Source of the DNA: Micromussa lordhowensis
Lineage: Eukaryota > Cnidaria > Anthozoa > Scleractinia > Lobophylliidae
DNA length: 64,000 nt
Direction of reading: 5' to 3'
Assembly (NCBI GenBank): GCA_964020085.1
Contig: OZ026598.1
Span: 6,574,024-6,638,023, forward strand
This document shows, in pieces, positions 11,446 through 24,034 of the stretch. The first letter of the stretch is position 1, and every line of letters starts with the position of its first letter. The notes below the pieces were generated by a model. The model was not told the DNA's origin, did not search any database, and saw only the letters and a program-made list of their open reading frames with translations. The position numbers and the translations under genes are program-made.

Positions 11446-12173
11446 GCTGGGGAAAAACGATGGGTGGAGGGAGTGGAGCGGATGTATTGCAAGAAGCAAT
11501 GCTTCCAGTGGTGGATCACAAAACATGCCGTGAAAAAAATGAAAGATGTGGGAAAGATCTACAAAGGACCTATGTTGTGTGCTGGAGTTTGTCAGGTGAA
11601 AAAAATGTATATTTATTTTGTATCCAAATAAACAAATTTCTTAAAATGAGGAAAATGGTTGCAAAAGCCTCATAACAGGAGACCGGAATTTAAACCTATA
11701 GCGACAGTGTATGTTTATTCAAGAGTTATTAATTGCATATTACCTGATGTGATAGATTCAAAAGCTAACAGTTCTTGATTATTTATTATCTTGAAATCAA
11801 TTCCCCCAAATTATTGAATTATGTGGAAATTGTCGCCAGTTTTGCCTGATAGATCTCCACTGACGATATGACGATATGACAAGCTACTACTACGACCAAC
11901 CGTTCGTTCCCTTAATCATCAGTGTGCTTTGTGTTCGGTCGTTCGTTTATTCGTTCGTTCGTTCGCTGATTTGCTCCTTCCTTTGTAAGAGCGTGTGTGC
12001 CCCTAGCTCTGTATAATCGCCTTCTTTTACAGCTACTAAGGTTAAAAAAAATCTGTCTAAGTTTGTAGAGGTGTAGTCAGTTGGGGAAAAGGATGGTGTC
12101 TCACTGATCACTTCTCTGTGTTTGCTCGTGTTTTCTACTACGTGAAGAGGATAGAGACAAACAAGATGTCCTG
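11446..12173 (+). pseudogene. Protease C: decayed S1A protease remnant (exons 4 and 5)
   Basis: An exon 4-like segment at 11446-11595 keeps the acceptor, GWGKTMGGG and the QEAMLPVVDHKTC region. It has one extra A in an A-run after Cys-Arg, which shifts the frame, and a 15-bp in-frame loss near its end. Exon 5 (about 12060-12173) lacks its first half, including GDSGGP; it resumes at RGVVSWG and ends NKMS then stop. The UTR acceptor that reads CCCAG in F reads CCCAT here (near 12415), so that splice site is lost too, although the UTR exon and an AATAAA (12581-12586) persist. No exons 1-3 were found upstream. It belongs to the GGCQ class. Confidence 0.85.
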
Positions 12174-14038
12174 ATCGATAAAAGATCACATCAAAGGTAT
12201 GTTTATATAGCGTTATCTTGACATGTCCCGGATGCCTAATCATCGGCACGACGATTGAAAGCAACCCTAGAATAGCTTGAGTGTACGAGATTTTCTCGAT
12301 TCGCACTAGGTTGGTAGTGTTTTAAACTCAATGCACGTGAGAGTTTGTTTAAAATTCACATCGAATTGTGAAAGCTGTATATGGTTGTTGAATAGTTTTT
12401 ACGTGTCTTCCCATGTCTTCCGGTCAGGAGCTGTCAGAACCACTTGGTTCACGTGTAGACATGGTCCTAGAAGACAACAGTCTAAAGGAAGAAATAGCAG
12501 GGGAGACATAATTTGAAGAAACTCTAAAATTATCTGACTAGAGCAAATGAAAATAATGATCATTTATCAACTTACAATGAATAAACTGGGGCTACTGCCA
12601 ATAATCCTATCAATTGTATTATTTCTATGTTGTTCATTTCGATATCTTCTATTGCGCAGGGTTCTAGTATGATCTCAGGGGGGAATGAATGTGTAAGCAC
12701 GAGCCCACTGCTTTATTTTTCGAGAACTTTATGTTTAAAGCTGTGTCCCGTTTGTAGCCATATAACGCGAGCTCTGATTGGCTTATTCTAGGGCATTATC
12801 TCGGACAGGACGAAGGAAACAGCCAAACAGCATTTTATAAGCCATAAGAAACTACTTATTAGACTCGAACATTCGGTCTTTACGAGAAATTGTCAAACCT
12901 CCGGTCAATACGGCGAGGTCCGGTCTTGGTTTTAGACTTTTTCCGTGCCGTCATCATTCTCGGTTAACTAACTACTCGAGCTCAAAAGCAAATATATAAA
13001 AGAACTGAAATACATTAAAAACCTGCAGATCGATGTGGTGAAAATGCGGTTTGTAGCGCTCTGCCGGCTGTATAAACCACTTGTAATTAAGAAGAACGAT
13101 TGACGGGTAAATAGCTGTAAACAAACAACACTAATGGTAGGCCTTTCCACAAATGCACTGAAATTACTCAATATTTAACTTATAGCTCGGACAAATGCAC
13201 GTAACATTTAAATGGAACACTTGCAGCATGATTGCGTACAACAAGTTATACACGTTTCGCCACACTGTTACAATATGTTTTGAGATTTTGGAAGGAATAA
13301 AAGGGTGAACAAACATCTGCAACATGTTACCCGCAACAATGTTGAAATATGTCTCGTTAGTTTTGTTGCGTCGGGTACCCATTTTACCGATTTTGCCTAC
13401 ATTAGGCCGGTCCTTTACTCAGCTGAAAATATACATTATCATTATTTTACCATTTGTATGCCATAGAGAAACTCGTTTCACCAAAATCTCTAGAGGTTCT
13501 ATATCTTTTTTTGCGCCTTTCCAGCGTTAGGGCCTCGAAATCAATTATGCGCAAATCTAGTGCATTTTCTGATCTCGCCTATCAGACATTTTGAAAATTA
13601 AAACGTGCCGAAATTCAGCTTTTAGTAAAAGGTCGATGATGTCCCAGTATTTACAAATCATTTGGCTCAATTGTTCATACCAGAGTACTACTTTTAGATA
13701 CACAACTCATGCATTCAGTATCTTTGCTTGTTATCTTGTTTCAGATGTTTTCCAGATTTTTAGCTCCTTGGGAACTAAATGCTCAAAATGTTGAAAAATT
13801 CTTCAAAATGGTCAAATGAAATGAAAAAGACCTTATCATGCGAAGCTGAATGGCTCTAATAACAACAATGATGTTCCTTTTCTAAAAGTGTGCTTCAAAA
13901 GGTGCCAGCCACTTTATTTTAGGAAGTACTTCACTTTCTAAATAAACCTTTTGTTGTGACCATCAAAAGTTTTAACTGGTAAAGAGTTCTTTAGCAAGTT
14001 TGTTTGCTTAGGTAAAAGAAAATAAATAAATCTGAGAC

Positions 14039-14045
14039 TATAAAT
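14039..14045 (+). promoter_or_regulatory. TATA box of protease D
   Basis: TATAAAT lies 62 bp upstream of the start codon. Exactly the same spacing occurs at 34633 and 47321 in front of paralogous first exons, which argues for a real core promoter with a leader of about 30 nt. Confidence 0.65.
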
Positions 14046-14100
14046 GATGAATAGCTCATATGGTCGGGCACATTATGAACGCTCTTTCACTCGGTACGAG

Positions 14101-17100
14101 ATGTTGATGATTTTGGGAGTACTGGCAGTTTCACTCGTTCAACTTCCTTCGGTTACAGAAGGTGAGAACCTAGTACGAGTAACGAGTGTAATACGGATCA
14201 TTGTTTCCATGTGACACATGTACAAACAAAATCTCGAAATACAACAGTATGCCAGGAAGAAAGAGCTGTAGGAAGAAAAAGACCAATATAATGCCAAAAG
14301 ACTAAACATCAGGGGCCGGTTGCTCAAAGGCTGGATAACGCTATCCAGCGGATGAATCGCTATTTAGTGGATAAGTGTTAACAAAACAAACCACGCTATC
14401 CACTGGATAGTGTTTTATGCCGAGGATAGCGTTATCCACCTTTCGAACAACCGGGGCAAAAAGTCTACGCAATTAGCAAAATGTGACCGTTTTTGTTAAA
14501 AAAAAAATTAGATTGTATTTTTTCAGTAGCACAAAGCCTTGTGCGTATTCCATAATTTCCAATATGTGTGATGCGATATTCCATGCAAAAAAGAAGGAAA
14601 AGTTGAAATTTTCTAAAAAAATTTAGTATCTGTTACATGTAGAGGTATAGCAAAAATGTGGGGATTTTGTAAACCTTTGTACAACATAGATGGCCGTTGT
14701 CAGTAGTAAGTATTCGACCGCCGAGGTTTTACCTAAGTATCCTCACAATAAAAAGGGGACCCATAATTTGTGAAACTGAAAAGACATTGGAGGTGTTCAA
14801 CAAAACAAACTTTGATCTTACATTATCAGCTATTTTGAGAGAAAAAAATTACGATTATGAAAAGTCTAAATCAAAGAATTCGCTGCATGCGCGCGTGGAT
14901 TTTACAGCATTCAGTATTTGATCGCAGAATTTTTCCCTTTTTGAAACGGAATACCATATCAATTTATGCTTTATAAAGTAGAACCTCGCCTTGTTCGCTC
15001 AGGAGAAAACGGCCATTTATTTCTTTTTCGAGCTTAGTTTCAGGGAAATCCTGCATTGTTTTCCATATATTGGACACTTATGGCAGGAGGAATTACACCC
15101 CAGTAAGGATGCACAATGCGATCCATGGAATCACTTCAACAGAATAATCCGTTCACATGGAGATATCTATTCAAGAAAAAGAATACAACTAAGATAAATG
15201 AAATAACGAGGAAGTAATATCTCATCTACATGCGAAGCAATAACTCAATGTTGTTGATTTTATTGTGTTGGTTTTATTTTAACTGAAACAGCTGAATGTG
15301 GAAGGCGTGTCGCTCATTCGTCCCGGGTGGTAAACGGTGAAGAAGCCACACCCAATTCGTGGCCGTGGCAGATTTCTCTCCGCTACCGAGATTACCCAGT
15401 CGACAATGCTTATGGTCATATCTGTGGCGGATCACTGATTGAGAATGACTTGGTTTTGACAGCCGCTCATTGCGTTGAATATGAGCCCAATGCTACTGCA
15501 TTCAAAGTCACTGTTGGTAAGTTTATCAATTAGCTGCGTCGGGGATGCGGCTGGTCTGTATTCTTATATCCTTTCCTTCGAATAGCTTCAGTTTTTCCTT
15601 CCTTCATTCCTTCCTTTTTTCCCTCCATCAATCGTTCGTTCATTCGTTCCTTCGTTCCTTCCTTACTTTCTTTCTTCATTGCTACCTTCTTTGTTTTCTT
15701 GCGTCCGTTTTCCTTTTTCGCTTGTTTATTTCATTTCAGATGATTCTGTCTTAATCAATCTTCTTCATTCCGTTTCTAGGAGCTCATTACCGTGTGGATT
15801 CTCCCACCTCGGTTCAAGAAACAATCAATGTGACCCAAGTTATCCACCACAGTGAATTCAGCTGGATAACAGCGAAAAATGACGTGGCATTGTTAAAGCT
15901 TGCGAAGCCAATCACACCAAGTGACAAGGTCAACACAGTATGTCTTCCTAAAAGCCGCATAGATCAGATATCCCCAGGAACAAACTGTTTTATCACTGGT
16001 AAAGTAGCAGAGAAATTACTCATGAACATGTATAGGTCATAGTCTTTCCTTGACCTTGCCACTTTAAATTAGTTGGATTTCGTATGGAGAGAACTGGTTG
16101 GTTGAAGCACTGTTTAGGTGCGTTTGTTTTGTATACTTGCTGGACAAGCATTTTATTGCCTCAATGCGTTTCTCCATCCAGTACTGGCACAAATAGGAAC
16201 AGCGCGATTGGGTGGTCTCACCCATAGGACAGAGCTTGTTCACGGTCATCAACGATGAAATCGATTACAGGGGAGTAATTTTGCTGCAGAGTTTGCGCGC
16301 CAGAAGTGATAGTGCTAGCAATGTTAAGGGCTACATGTCTGAAGTTCAACTTATGTGCTGACAGCTGTTTGCTTGACGGTCTTAAGAGTGTTGCTTGAGT
16401 CCCAGTTATCAGTGTTTTTTTTCAGCGATTTCTCAGCCAATTCTTAGTCAATGTTTAAGATATCAAAGGACTCATCATCATATATTAGGTTACAGTTAAA
16501 ATTCTCAGCTATTATTTAAAACCTCCACCCAGACCTTCGTTTTTATTTCCATATATTTTTCAGGCTGGGGGAAAACGATGGGTGGAGGGCATGCAGCGGA
16601 TGTATTGCAACAAGCAGTGCTTCCAGTGGCGGATCACAAGACATGCCGTGATAAAATGAAAGATGTGAGGAAGGTCTACAAAGTACCTATGTTGTGTGCT
16701 GGAGGCCAGGGAAAAGGAGGTTGTCAGGTGAGGGAATAGTCCCTGACGTCCTTAAAATATCTAAAGTAACCCCGGTTGACAAAGGAGGGGACAGCCTTAT
16801 TCCAGAAAACTACCGCCCAATTTCAACACTTTCTTCATTCTCACAAATATTTGAAAAACTCGTTTATAAACAACTCACTAGTTATATTGAAAAATATAAG
16901 ATTATCGGATCATGTGTATTTTGTGCACCCCTCGACCGATGTATCGGTTGATATATCGACCGACACTCGACCGATGTATCGGTCGATATGTCGACCGATA
17001 CTCGACCGATATGTCGGTCAACATATCGACCGACACTCGGCCGATATATCGACCGAGAGATGTCGGTCGATAGGTCAATCGATATGTCGACCGACATATC

Positions 17101-20100
17101 GGTCGATAGGTCGGTCAACGTATCTACCGAGAGTGTTTGTCCGATTGTCGGCCGCCTTGTCGATCGATAGGCGACCGACATTGCGCCGATACTTCACTGA
17201 TACTTGCGTACTGATGGCTGTAGCCTGCGTTGCAGACGTAATTTAACGCTGACTGAATTTGCGACACATGATCCGAACATAAAGCTTTCAGAAATTTGTA
17301 AGGTTGACCAAACAAGGAAGAAATGCACATAACTTATACATCTGACAGTGACAATCTACGCTATTATCAGTTGAGTAAGGCGCGACTACGTTTGGTCACC
17401 AAGTTTTAACGTTAAAACTACGGAGCTGTCAGGGGCAACTTGTCTGGTTTCCAATGGTAACGAGATCAGCAGCCGTGCGTCGCCTAGCCTGTTCCAGGCT
17501 CTCGGTAGTTGGGGACGAGCGAAAACTAGCTAGAAAAAAACGAGGGAGGACTCGCCTTAGTCCTCCCTCGTTTTTTTCTCGCTCGTTTTCGCTCGTCCCC
17601 AACTACCGAGAGCCTGGAACAGGCTATGCGTCGCCTACCATGAAAGCCCGCCAAATTTTGAAGAGGCAAACGACCTCGGCCAGTACTAGTATGTTGTTTT
17701 GCGCGCTTTGCTGCTTATCACGTCAAAGGCCGACAATTTGCCACTGGAAAAGAGTTCGTTGCCCGTGACAACAACACGATTTTAACGTTAAAAACTGGTG
17801 ACCAAACTTGGTCGCGCGTTACTCAACTGATAATCGTAGTATATTATACGACAGTCGACCGATATACCACCGACAGTCGACCGATATTGCACCGACAATC
17901 AATGGTTAACGTATCGGCCGAGTGTCGGGCGCTATATCGACCGAGATATCGGCCGACGGTCGACTGACACATCGACCGATGTATCGGTCGACATATCGAC
18001 CGACATATCGACCGACATATCTCGGTCGATACATCGGTCGAGTGTCGGTCGATATGTCAACCGACATATCGGTCGAGTATCGGTCGATATGTCGACCGAT
18101 ACATCGGTCGAGTGTCGGCCGATATATCGACCGATACATCGGTCGAGGGGTGCACAAAATACACATCATCCAGATTATCAACGAATGCCAATTCGGGTTT
18201 AGAAAGGGACATTCTACTGAACAAGCAATAACAGAAATTACAGATAATCTCAAAAAATCAATTGATAATAACCTCTATACTTGTGGCGTTTTCCTGGATT
18301 TCGCTAAAACGTTCGACACCGTCAACCATGCTATTTTACTTAAGAAACTCGAAAAATATGGAATAAGGGGAATTCCGCTCAATTGGTTTACCAACTATCT
18401 TACCAACAGGCAACAATATGTTTCTCTAGGGGATTCTCAATCTACCAAACGAACGGTCATCTGTGGAGTTCCTCAAGGTAGCACACTTGGACCACTACTC
18501 TTTTTGCTCTATATTAATGACATTACCTATTGTTCACAAAAGCTCTCTTTCCGCCTGTTCGCTGATGATACAAATATTTTTATTTCCTCTGACAACTCTA
18601 AGCAACTTGAAACAATTATAAACCAAGAACTATTTAAAGTGAAAGCTTGGTGTGATGTAAACAAACTCTCGATAAATTTCTCTAAAACTAATTTTATGAT
18701 AATTAAATCACCCCAAAAGCGGTTAAATACCCCTATAAATGTAAGCATCCAGGCCAATGGTGGCAACACGTTCCCCTTAGAAAGAAAAGACCACGTAAAA
18801 TATCTTGGAGTGCTTAGTGATGATAAAATTAACTGGAAACATCACATTTCATTTGTCTGCGACTTCGAATTCTGGTATCTTTTTCAAACTGCGGCACTAC
18901 CTACGACAAATATATTTTAACCTAATAAACCCCCACATCTCGTACGCGATCGTTGCCTGGGGCAGTGCCTATAAAAACAACCTAAAAAAACTCCAAGTGA
19001 AACAAAACCACATTGCCAGAACTATCTTTTTTGCTACTTTATATGGAAAAGACACCGAAAGTGCTTTGCCACTGCTGAACCTCCTAGACATACTGTCCAT
19101 AGAAAACACTTTTAAATTTCAGGCATTGAAGTTCATACACAATTGGCACCTTAAAAAACTACCATCCATATTTACCAATTCTTTCACCTATGCCAAAGAT
19201 ATTCACTCCTATAACACGAGATATGCGTCTAAAGATAACATACACAAAGTATGAACAAGAACTAATATCGGAAAACAGACTATAGCTTCACTGGCCTCTG
19301 AACTTTGGCAAGAATTACCAACTGATCTCAAAAACCTTAGCTCAAACTGTTTTAGTAAACAAGTCAAACAGCATTTACTACGTAAGCAATCTTACTCTTA
19401 AAGATCAAAATAGGATTATCCTTCTTCCCTCTCTGTTTTGATTGGTGTAGCGCTAAGTTTTTTTTTGTTTTTTTTTTTAGTTTTCCCCTTTTTTGCATGC
19501 AACTTTACTCTTTCTTCGCTTTTTTGCTATTTCATTCCATTTCGCCTTCGCTTGTGTGAGTGTAAGCTACATAAGATTACAACACGGCAAGCCTAGGGCT
19601 AAACTCGAATACCTTAGGGTTCATTTTGGCTCTAGGCATTTCCTTACTAAACTATATACAAATCTCAAAATTACTTAACATCTTATCATAAAAAAAGAAA
19701 ATATGTATATAGATCTCTTGTAACCTTATTTCACAAGGAAATGCAAATAAATTATTGTATTGTATTGTATTGTGAACAAATGTCAAGTTAATTACATTTT
19801 CTAAACATTAGAAAAAATAAACAAAATAAAAACATCTCTTTAACAGGATACCAAAATTTAGACCCACAACGACGTTATATGTTTATTCAAGAGCGCTGGC
19901 CTCGCATATTATTAGATTCAAAAACCAAATTTTCATGAATATTTATTATCTTCAAACCTCTGAACCTTGATATCGATTCCCCTAAATTGATTAATTTTGT
20001 GGGAATTATTTTCAGTTTTGCTGGCAGATCTCAATTGGTGATATTCTCCTACTAGCTATGCAAATTAAACAAGCGTTTTTTCTCTTTCTCGTGTGCCTAG

Positions 20101-20602
20101 TGTTCGTTTTGGCCGGTCGTTCGTTCGTCGGTCGCCTTGTCCGCCCGCGCGCGACTCATTCGGTCAGAAAGTCATTCCGTACGTGTGTTCGTTCGTTCGT
20201 TTATTCGCACGATAGTTGGTTCATATCGTTCGATCGTTTGTTCGATCTCTCGTTCGTTCTTTCGATCATTTTCTCCTTCCCTAGTAAGAGCGAGTGTGCC
20301 CAGAGTTCTATAATCGCCTACTTTTACGGCTACTGAGGTTAAAAATATACATGTCTAAGTTTCTTATTTTCACAAATCGTTTTGAGTATTTAACTTCTTT
20401 GTTCCAAATTAAAATTATTGAATATTTGTATTAATTTTTTTAGGGAGATAGCGGAGGACCTCTTGTTTGTGAAGAAAATGGCAAGTGGGTTTTGCGAGGT
20501 GTAGTCAGTTGGGGAAATGAAATGTGTATCACGGAGTTCTTTACTGTGTTTGCTCGTGTCTCAAGCTACCTGCAGTGGATAAAGACACACAAGATGTCCT
20601 GA
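14101..20602 (+). CDS. Protease D: secreted chymotrypsin/elastase-like S1A serine protease zymogen (275 aa, intact)
   Basis: Exons: 14101-14161, 15292-15516, 15780-15998, 16564-16727, 20444-20602, all GT-AG and in phase. The signal peptide starts [13 protein letters not shown]. Activation is after Arg before VVNGEE. Catalytic residues are His80, Asp130 and Ser226, with all ten family cysteines. Exon 4 ends GGCQ. The residue aligning with chymotrypsin position 225 is Phe rather than Tyr. Intron 4 is 3.7 kb because a LINE sits only about ten bases after the exon 4 donor, which still reads CAG|GTGAGG. A UTR donor follows the stop (after 20629). A UTR exon starts at 20865 and AATAAA is at 21000-21005. 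Likely still expressible, though the LINE could affect splicing. Confidence 0.9.
14312..14456. mobile_element. Small fold-back MITE, intron 1 of D
   Basis: The left arm GGCCGGTTGCTCAAAGGCTG and the right arm, whose complement begins GCCCCGGTTGTTCG, share the motif GGATAACGCTATCC. About 145 bp, non-coding. Confidence 0.7.
16907..18171. mobile_element. 1265-bp fold-back element built from a palindromic satellite, with 8-bp target duplication
   Basis: Terminal inverted repeats of 31 bp start GGATCATGTGTATTTTGTGC on the left and GGATGATGTGTATTTTGTGC on the complement of the right end (one mismatch). AGATTATC flanks both sides (16899-16906 and 18172-18179). Both arms consist of short variants of CGACCGATATGTCGGTCGAT, themselves palindromic. 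Inside, a second inverted repeat (about 17368-17420 versus 17780-17838) brackets a 142-bp hairpin element. No transposase frame. The 8-bp duplication suggests a hAT-, P- or Merlin-type source (inference). Removing it rejoins the LINE reading. Confidence 0.88.
17485..17626. mobile_element. 142-bp hairpin MITE with 9-bp target duplication
   Basis: It begins TAGCCTGTTCCAGGCTCTCG and ends with its exact complement; nearly the whole element pairs as a hairpin. TGCGTCGCC is duplicated at 17476-17484 and 17627-17635. A 9-bp duplication points to a Mutator-like source, by inference. It is the third nested layer: gene intron, LINE, satellite element, this hairpin. Confidence 0.85.
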
Positions 20603-21126
20603 TTAATGAAAGAATATACAGTATCAAAGGTATGGTTATATAGCGTACTCTATGAGGAAGCTAGTCGCATAGGCCGCGTTTTCTCGTCTAATTTGTTTTC
20701 CAGAACGTCAACAATTTCTGCCAGCTTGAGCATGAGATTTCCTCCTAAGTTAGATTCGCCCTTGGTTGAAAGGTTTTTGAAATTAAAGCGCGAACTTGTT
20801 TGAAGTTCACATTGACTGTCAAAGCTGTATCTTGTTGTTGAGTAGTTTTTACGTTTCATCGCAGGTCTTCAGGTCAGGAGCAGACATGGACCTTGAAGAA
20901 GACAAAAGAGGAATAGCAGGGGAGACATTATTGTGTGGGGAATTCTAAATTATCTGACGAGAGCAAATGAAACGGATGTGAAGTTATCAACTTAAATTAA
21001 ATAAACTGGGATCATTGTCAATAATGCCATCAGTTGTTGTATGATTTTTGATATCTATTGCGCAGGGATGTGGTACAAGAACATGTATGGGGGAATAAAT
21101 GTGTGAGTGCGAGCTCGCTGCTTGAA

Positions 21127-21287
21127 GGCTCGTTTTCACTAGCGCATAAGCATAAGCATAAGCCGATATACCCAGACGCAGTAAGATGCTGATAATTAGC
21201 GCTAATAAAAAGCGCTAATTATCAACATCTTATTGCGTCTGGGTATGTTGGCTTATGCGTATGCTTATGCGCTTGTGAAAACCAGCC
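21127..21287. mobile_element. Fold-back MITE downstream of D
   Basis: Ends are GGCTCGTTTTCACTAGCGC and the complement of GGCTGGTTTTCACAAGCGC, with a palindromic body around GATAATTAGCGC. It interrupts a flank that reads GCTTTAAGTCATT-like in paralogues. A different MITE occupies the same site downstream of F. Confidence 0.75.
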
Positions 21288-21320
21288 TTAAGTCATTATT
21301 TACTAAGCGAGTAATACTAC

Positions 21321-21950
21321 CTTTGCACTAGAGGAAATTGTTCCGGATTCGCGACGAATCAGGAACGTTTTACTACCGGGTTGGTTTTTCCGTTTCCACA
21401 CAAATGAACGAATCCGATAAAAAAAACTCTCACGTTTGGTCATGTCTCCGGCGATTTAGACTTTCTAGTTTACACTAGAGGAGACTTTTCCGGATTCGTA
21501 AATGTTGCCGGAGTCATCAATTTTAGAGGATTCGGATTCGTTGGCGTTTATGCTGAAAGGATATTCTGATTCCTTATCGTTTACACACGACGACAACTTC
21601 CGGGAAACTCGAAAACCTCGACGGTTCTGGATAGGACCGGAATACTAGTAAACGCTTGGTAGGTCAACATGATGGGCAAATATAGCCTGGTCAGCGAGTG
21701 GAAAGAAACCTTCAGCCTGTCTCAACCTACCCTTAGCCTTCTTTTTGAAGGCATTTTATTTCTCGTTGTCGAGAGACGTAGAGGCAACAAACAGTTTGTT
21801 AACCATTTCATCATGAATTTTCCCGGAGATATCTTCGTGTGTGAATGGTCAGAAATCCGAATATCCTTTAGTACAAACGCCTGCGAATCCGAAAACTGAA
21901 GAATCCGGACACATTTAGGAATCCTGAAAAGTGTCCTCTAATGTAAACCT
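21321..21950. mobile_element. Probable non-autonomous TIR element (about 630 bp)
   Basis: CTTTGCACTAGAGGA at the left and TCCTCTAATGTAAACC at the right form an imperfect inverted repeat. A further copy of the end motif (TTTACACTAGAGGA) lies near 21470, and TCCGGATTCG or GAATCCGGA is repeated inside. No recognisable protein. Confidence 0.5.
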
Positions 21951-23717
21951 ATTCTAACACTTTTTTATTTTCCAAGAGCTTTAGGTTGAAAGTTGTGTCC
22001 CGTTTGTGGCCGATATAACGCGAGCCCTAATTGGCTAATTCTAGTACAGAATTTTCCCTTGATGCACACGGGACGATAACGTGCCGGAAAAAAAAAACAA
22101 AGCAAAAGATAATTAAGAGCTTCTGTCTGAGTGACCGAAATTCAAATCGATTTTCATGGCAAAGGTAGTTCCTATTTTAAGCTGTCAAAAACAAGTTTAT
22201 ATATCGTTTATCACTAAAATGTGGTAAGAAAATAAGAAAAAAGAACTGTCAATGCAAAAAGGAGCGAAAATTCACAAAATATTTGGCTCGGAGAGAGTCT
22301 TAAAAGGGCTATTTATTTTCTCTGCAAACCATTCGTGCCTCCTTTGGTGAAAATCGTACGCTACCCCCACCCCCCTCCCCACCAACGCCCAAACTAGGTA
22401 CCTGTGCACGAGATATAGAAATAAACAAAGTGAACAGAACTGACCTGGAACTTTATTTATTTTATTTGTTAACTTTAATTTTAATTTAATGTTATTTTTG
22501 ATCATTTTTCGAGTTTCCCCTGGAGAAGGTCTTGCGCCACTACTTCTCCTTGTGTTGTCTTCTAAGTATCTACACCAGGTTGTTCTGAAAGCTGCTCACC
22601 TGCAAAAGAAAAGTTTAAGATTATTCTGCGAGCTTGAGTTTTCTTTGAGTAAACTGATTCAAGGAGGCTTAGCAGACTGGATCATCACTCGTAGGAGGCG
22701 AGACATTTTAAAGGATTACCGAACAAAAAGTACAATTAACTTTAAAATAATTTTAAGTTCCAAAAGTAGCGCTCGCACGCTGTCAGCGATTGCAGTTCAT
22801 CATTAAATGTTCTCTGATTCTTATTGGTTTGAATTGATCACGTGACGCAATAGTGTTCATCGGCGGAGAGACACTCTATCTGTCCGTAGTGTCCGCCTGA
22901 AACACCCGGATTGATAGTACTCGTCAGTGAAACCTTTTCTGTAAACAAGCAGGCTTATCAGAAAAAAAAAAACATTCAAAGACGCAAACTCGAAAGGTGA
23001 ACAATAGAGATAATAGAGCCTTTCTGTAGTTCTGATAGTTGCCCCTTGGCATCAAATTTTCGCGGGTCAGCTATCAGTCGATATTTCCTCTCCAAAAACA
23101 CTCTAGGCTACGCTTCATACTGTCTATTAAACAAATAGAATCCATGTTGCGGTGTGTCTGTTCAATAACAGATCACGGAGGACTTAGAAATGCGGTGAGA
23201 ACAAAAACGTGGCACACTAGGCGATAGTCGAGTGTGTCACTGGTGTTTTACCACATTTTGATGTCTTCTAATATATATTTAACAATAGCTGTTATCGGAG
23301 TTGAGCCCGCTGTCAAATATTCCTTTGTTTAGAGCGGCACAAAAACGAGGCTAAAGGGTCAATACAATGCAGTATTGACCCTTTCGCCTCGTTTGCATGT
23401 CAAACCGCTGATAACTGCGATAAGAGCTATTACTCCACGAGGGCGCGTTGGATATTATATATCATCTCTTATTAGTATATACACACTCAGTGATCTTGGT
23501 GTTTTAAGCAATCTGATTGGTTCGCTATCTCTGGCTAATGAGCATTATTCACCCCCTACCGAGTGAATAATGCGTTTCGCGAATTCGCGCATGCTTTGTA
23601 CCGCTTGCACGTTTTCCACACATGAATTGAGAGATCAATTAAATCGATTTTTAATGGTTTCCTTCTGAAAATTTTGTTGAGATCACTTCCTGTGTACTAT
23701 TCACCTCGATTTCAAAG

Positions 23718-24034
23718 AATAATTGTTAATTATTCAACAAATTGTAACGCTATCCAAATATGGTCATGATGCTCTCCATATCTGTAATCCATAGGTAACA
23801 GATATCTGGCGATATACGTAGCTTCGTACGTGGGAAGAAAAAGTGAAGTGAGAAAATGTCGATGGAGAGATTTAAAAATGTTAGGCCGTTTTGTTATCAA
23901 TTTGTTGAATAATAAAACAATTATCCTGCCCTATCTCGCGGGATATCGTCTGATTTTAGCCGACTCGGCCTACGGCCTCGTCGGCTAAGTATCAGACGAT
24001 ATTCCGCGCGATTTCGCAGGATAATTGTTAACTA
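23718..24034 (+). mobile_element. Dispersed repeat family, copy 1
   Basis: It contains TTGTTGAATAATAAAACAAT and a central hairpin around GCCGACTCGGCCTACGGCCT. An inverted copy is at 36440-36753 in intron 1 of F, and a short edge fragment is near 30258-30295. Non-coding, probably a non-autonomous DNA transposon. Confidence 0.7.

Larger units (their letters stand above)
16731..19771 (+). mobile_element. 5'-truncated CR1/L2-like LINE retrotransposon, intron 4 of D
   Basis: The reverse-transcriptase frame shows NYRPIS (about 16811 on), [13 protein letters not shown] (motif A), [13 protein letters not shown] (motif B), FADDTNIF (motif C) and KYLGVL. The element ends in a (TTGTA)n-type tail at 19757-19771, typical of the CR1/L2 group. 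It is dead: 5' truncated, split by a 1265-bp insertion at 16907-18171, with a frameshift near 18860-18890 and an in-frame TGA at 19252-19254. A GTGA on both sides may be a short target duplication or microhomology. Confidence 0.88.

Noticed and set aside
16882..18160. Open frames rich in Asp, Arg and Ser (DRYVGR/STDMSVD repeats) on both strands
   Set aside because: They come from the palindromic CGACCGATATGTCGGTCG satellite, which is open in several frames.
16907..18171. Possible CRISPR array because of short regular repeats
   Set aside because: The repeats are palindromic variants without unique spacers, in a eukaryotic genome inside a transposon.
20058..20336. 92-codon frame with a signal-like start ([20 protein letters not shown])
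   Set aside because: It lies in intron 4 of D within a TTCG-rich tract shared with F; composition artefact.
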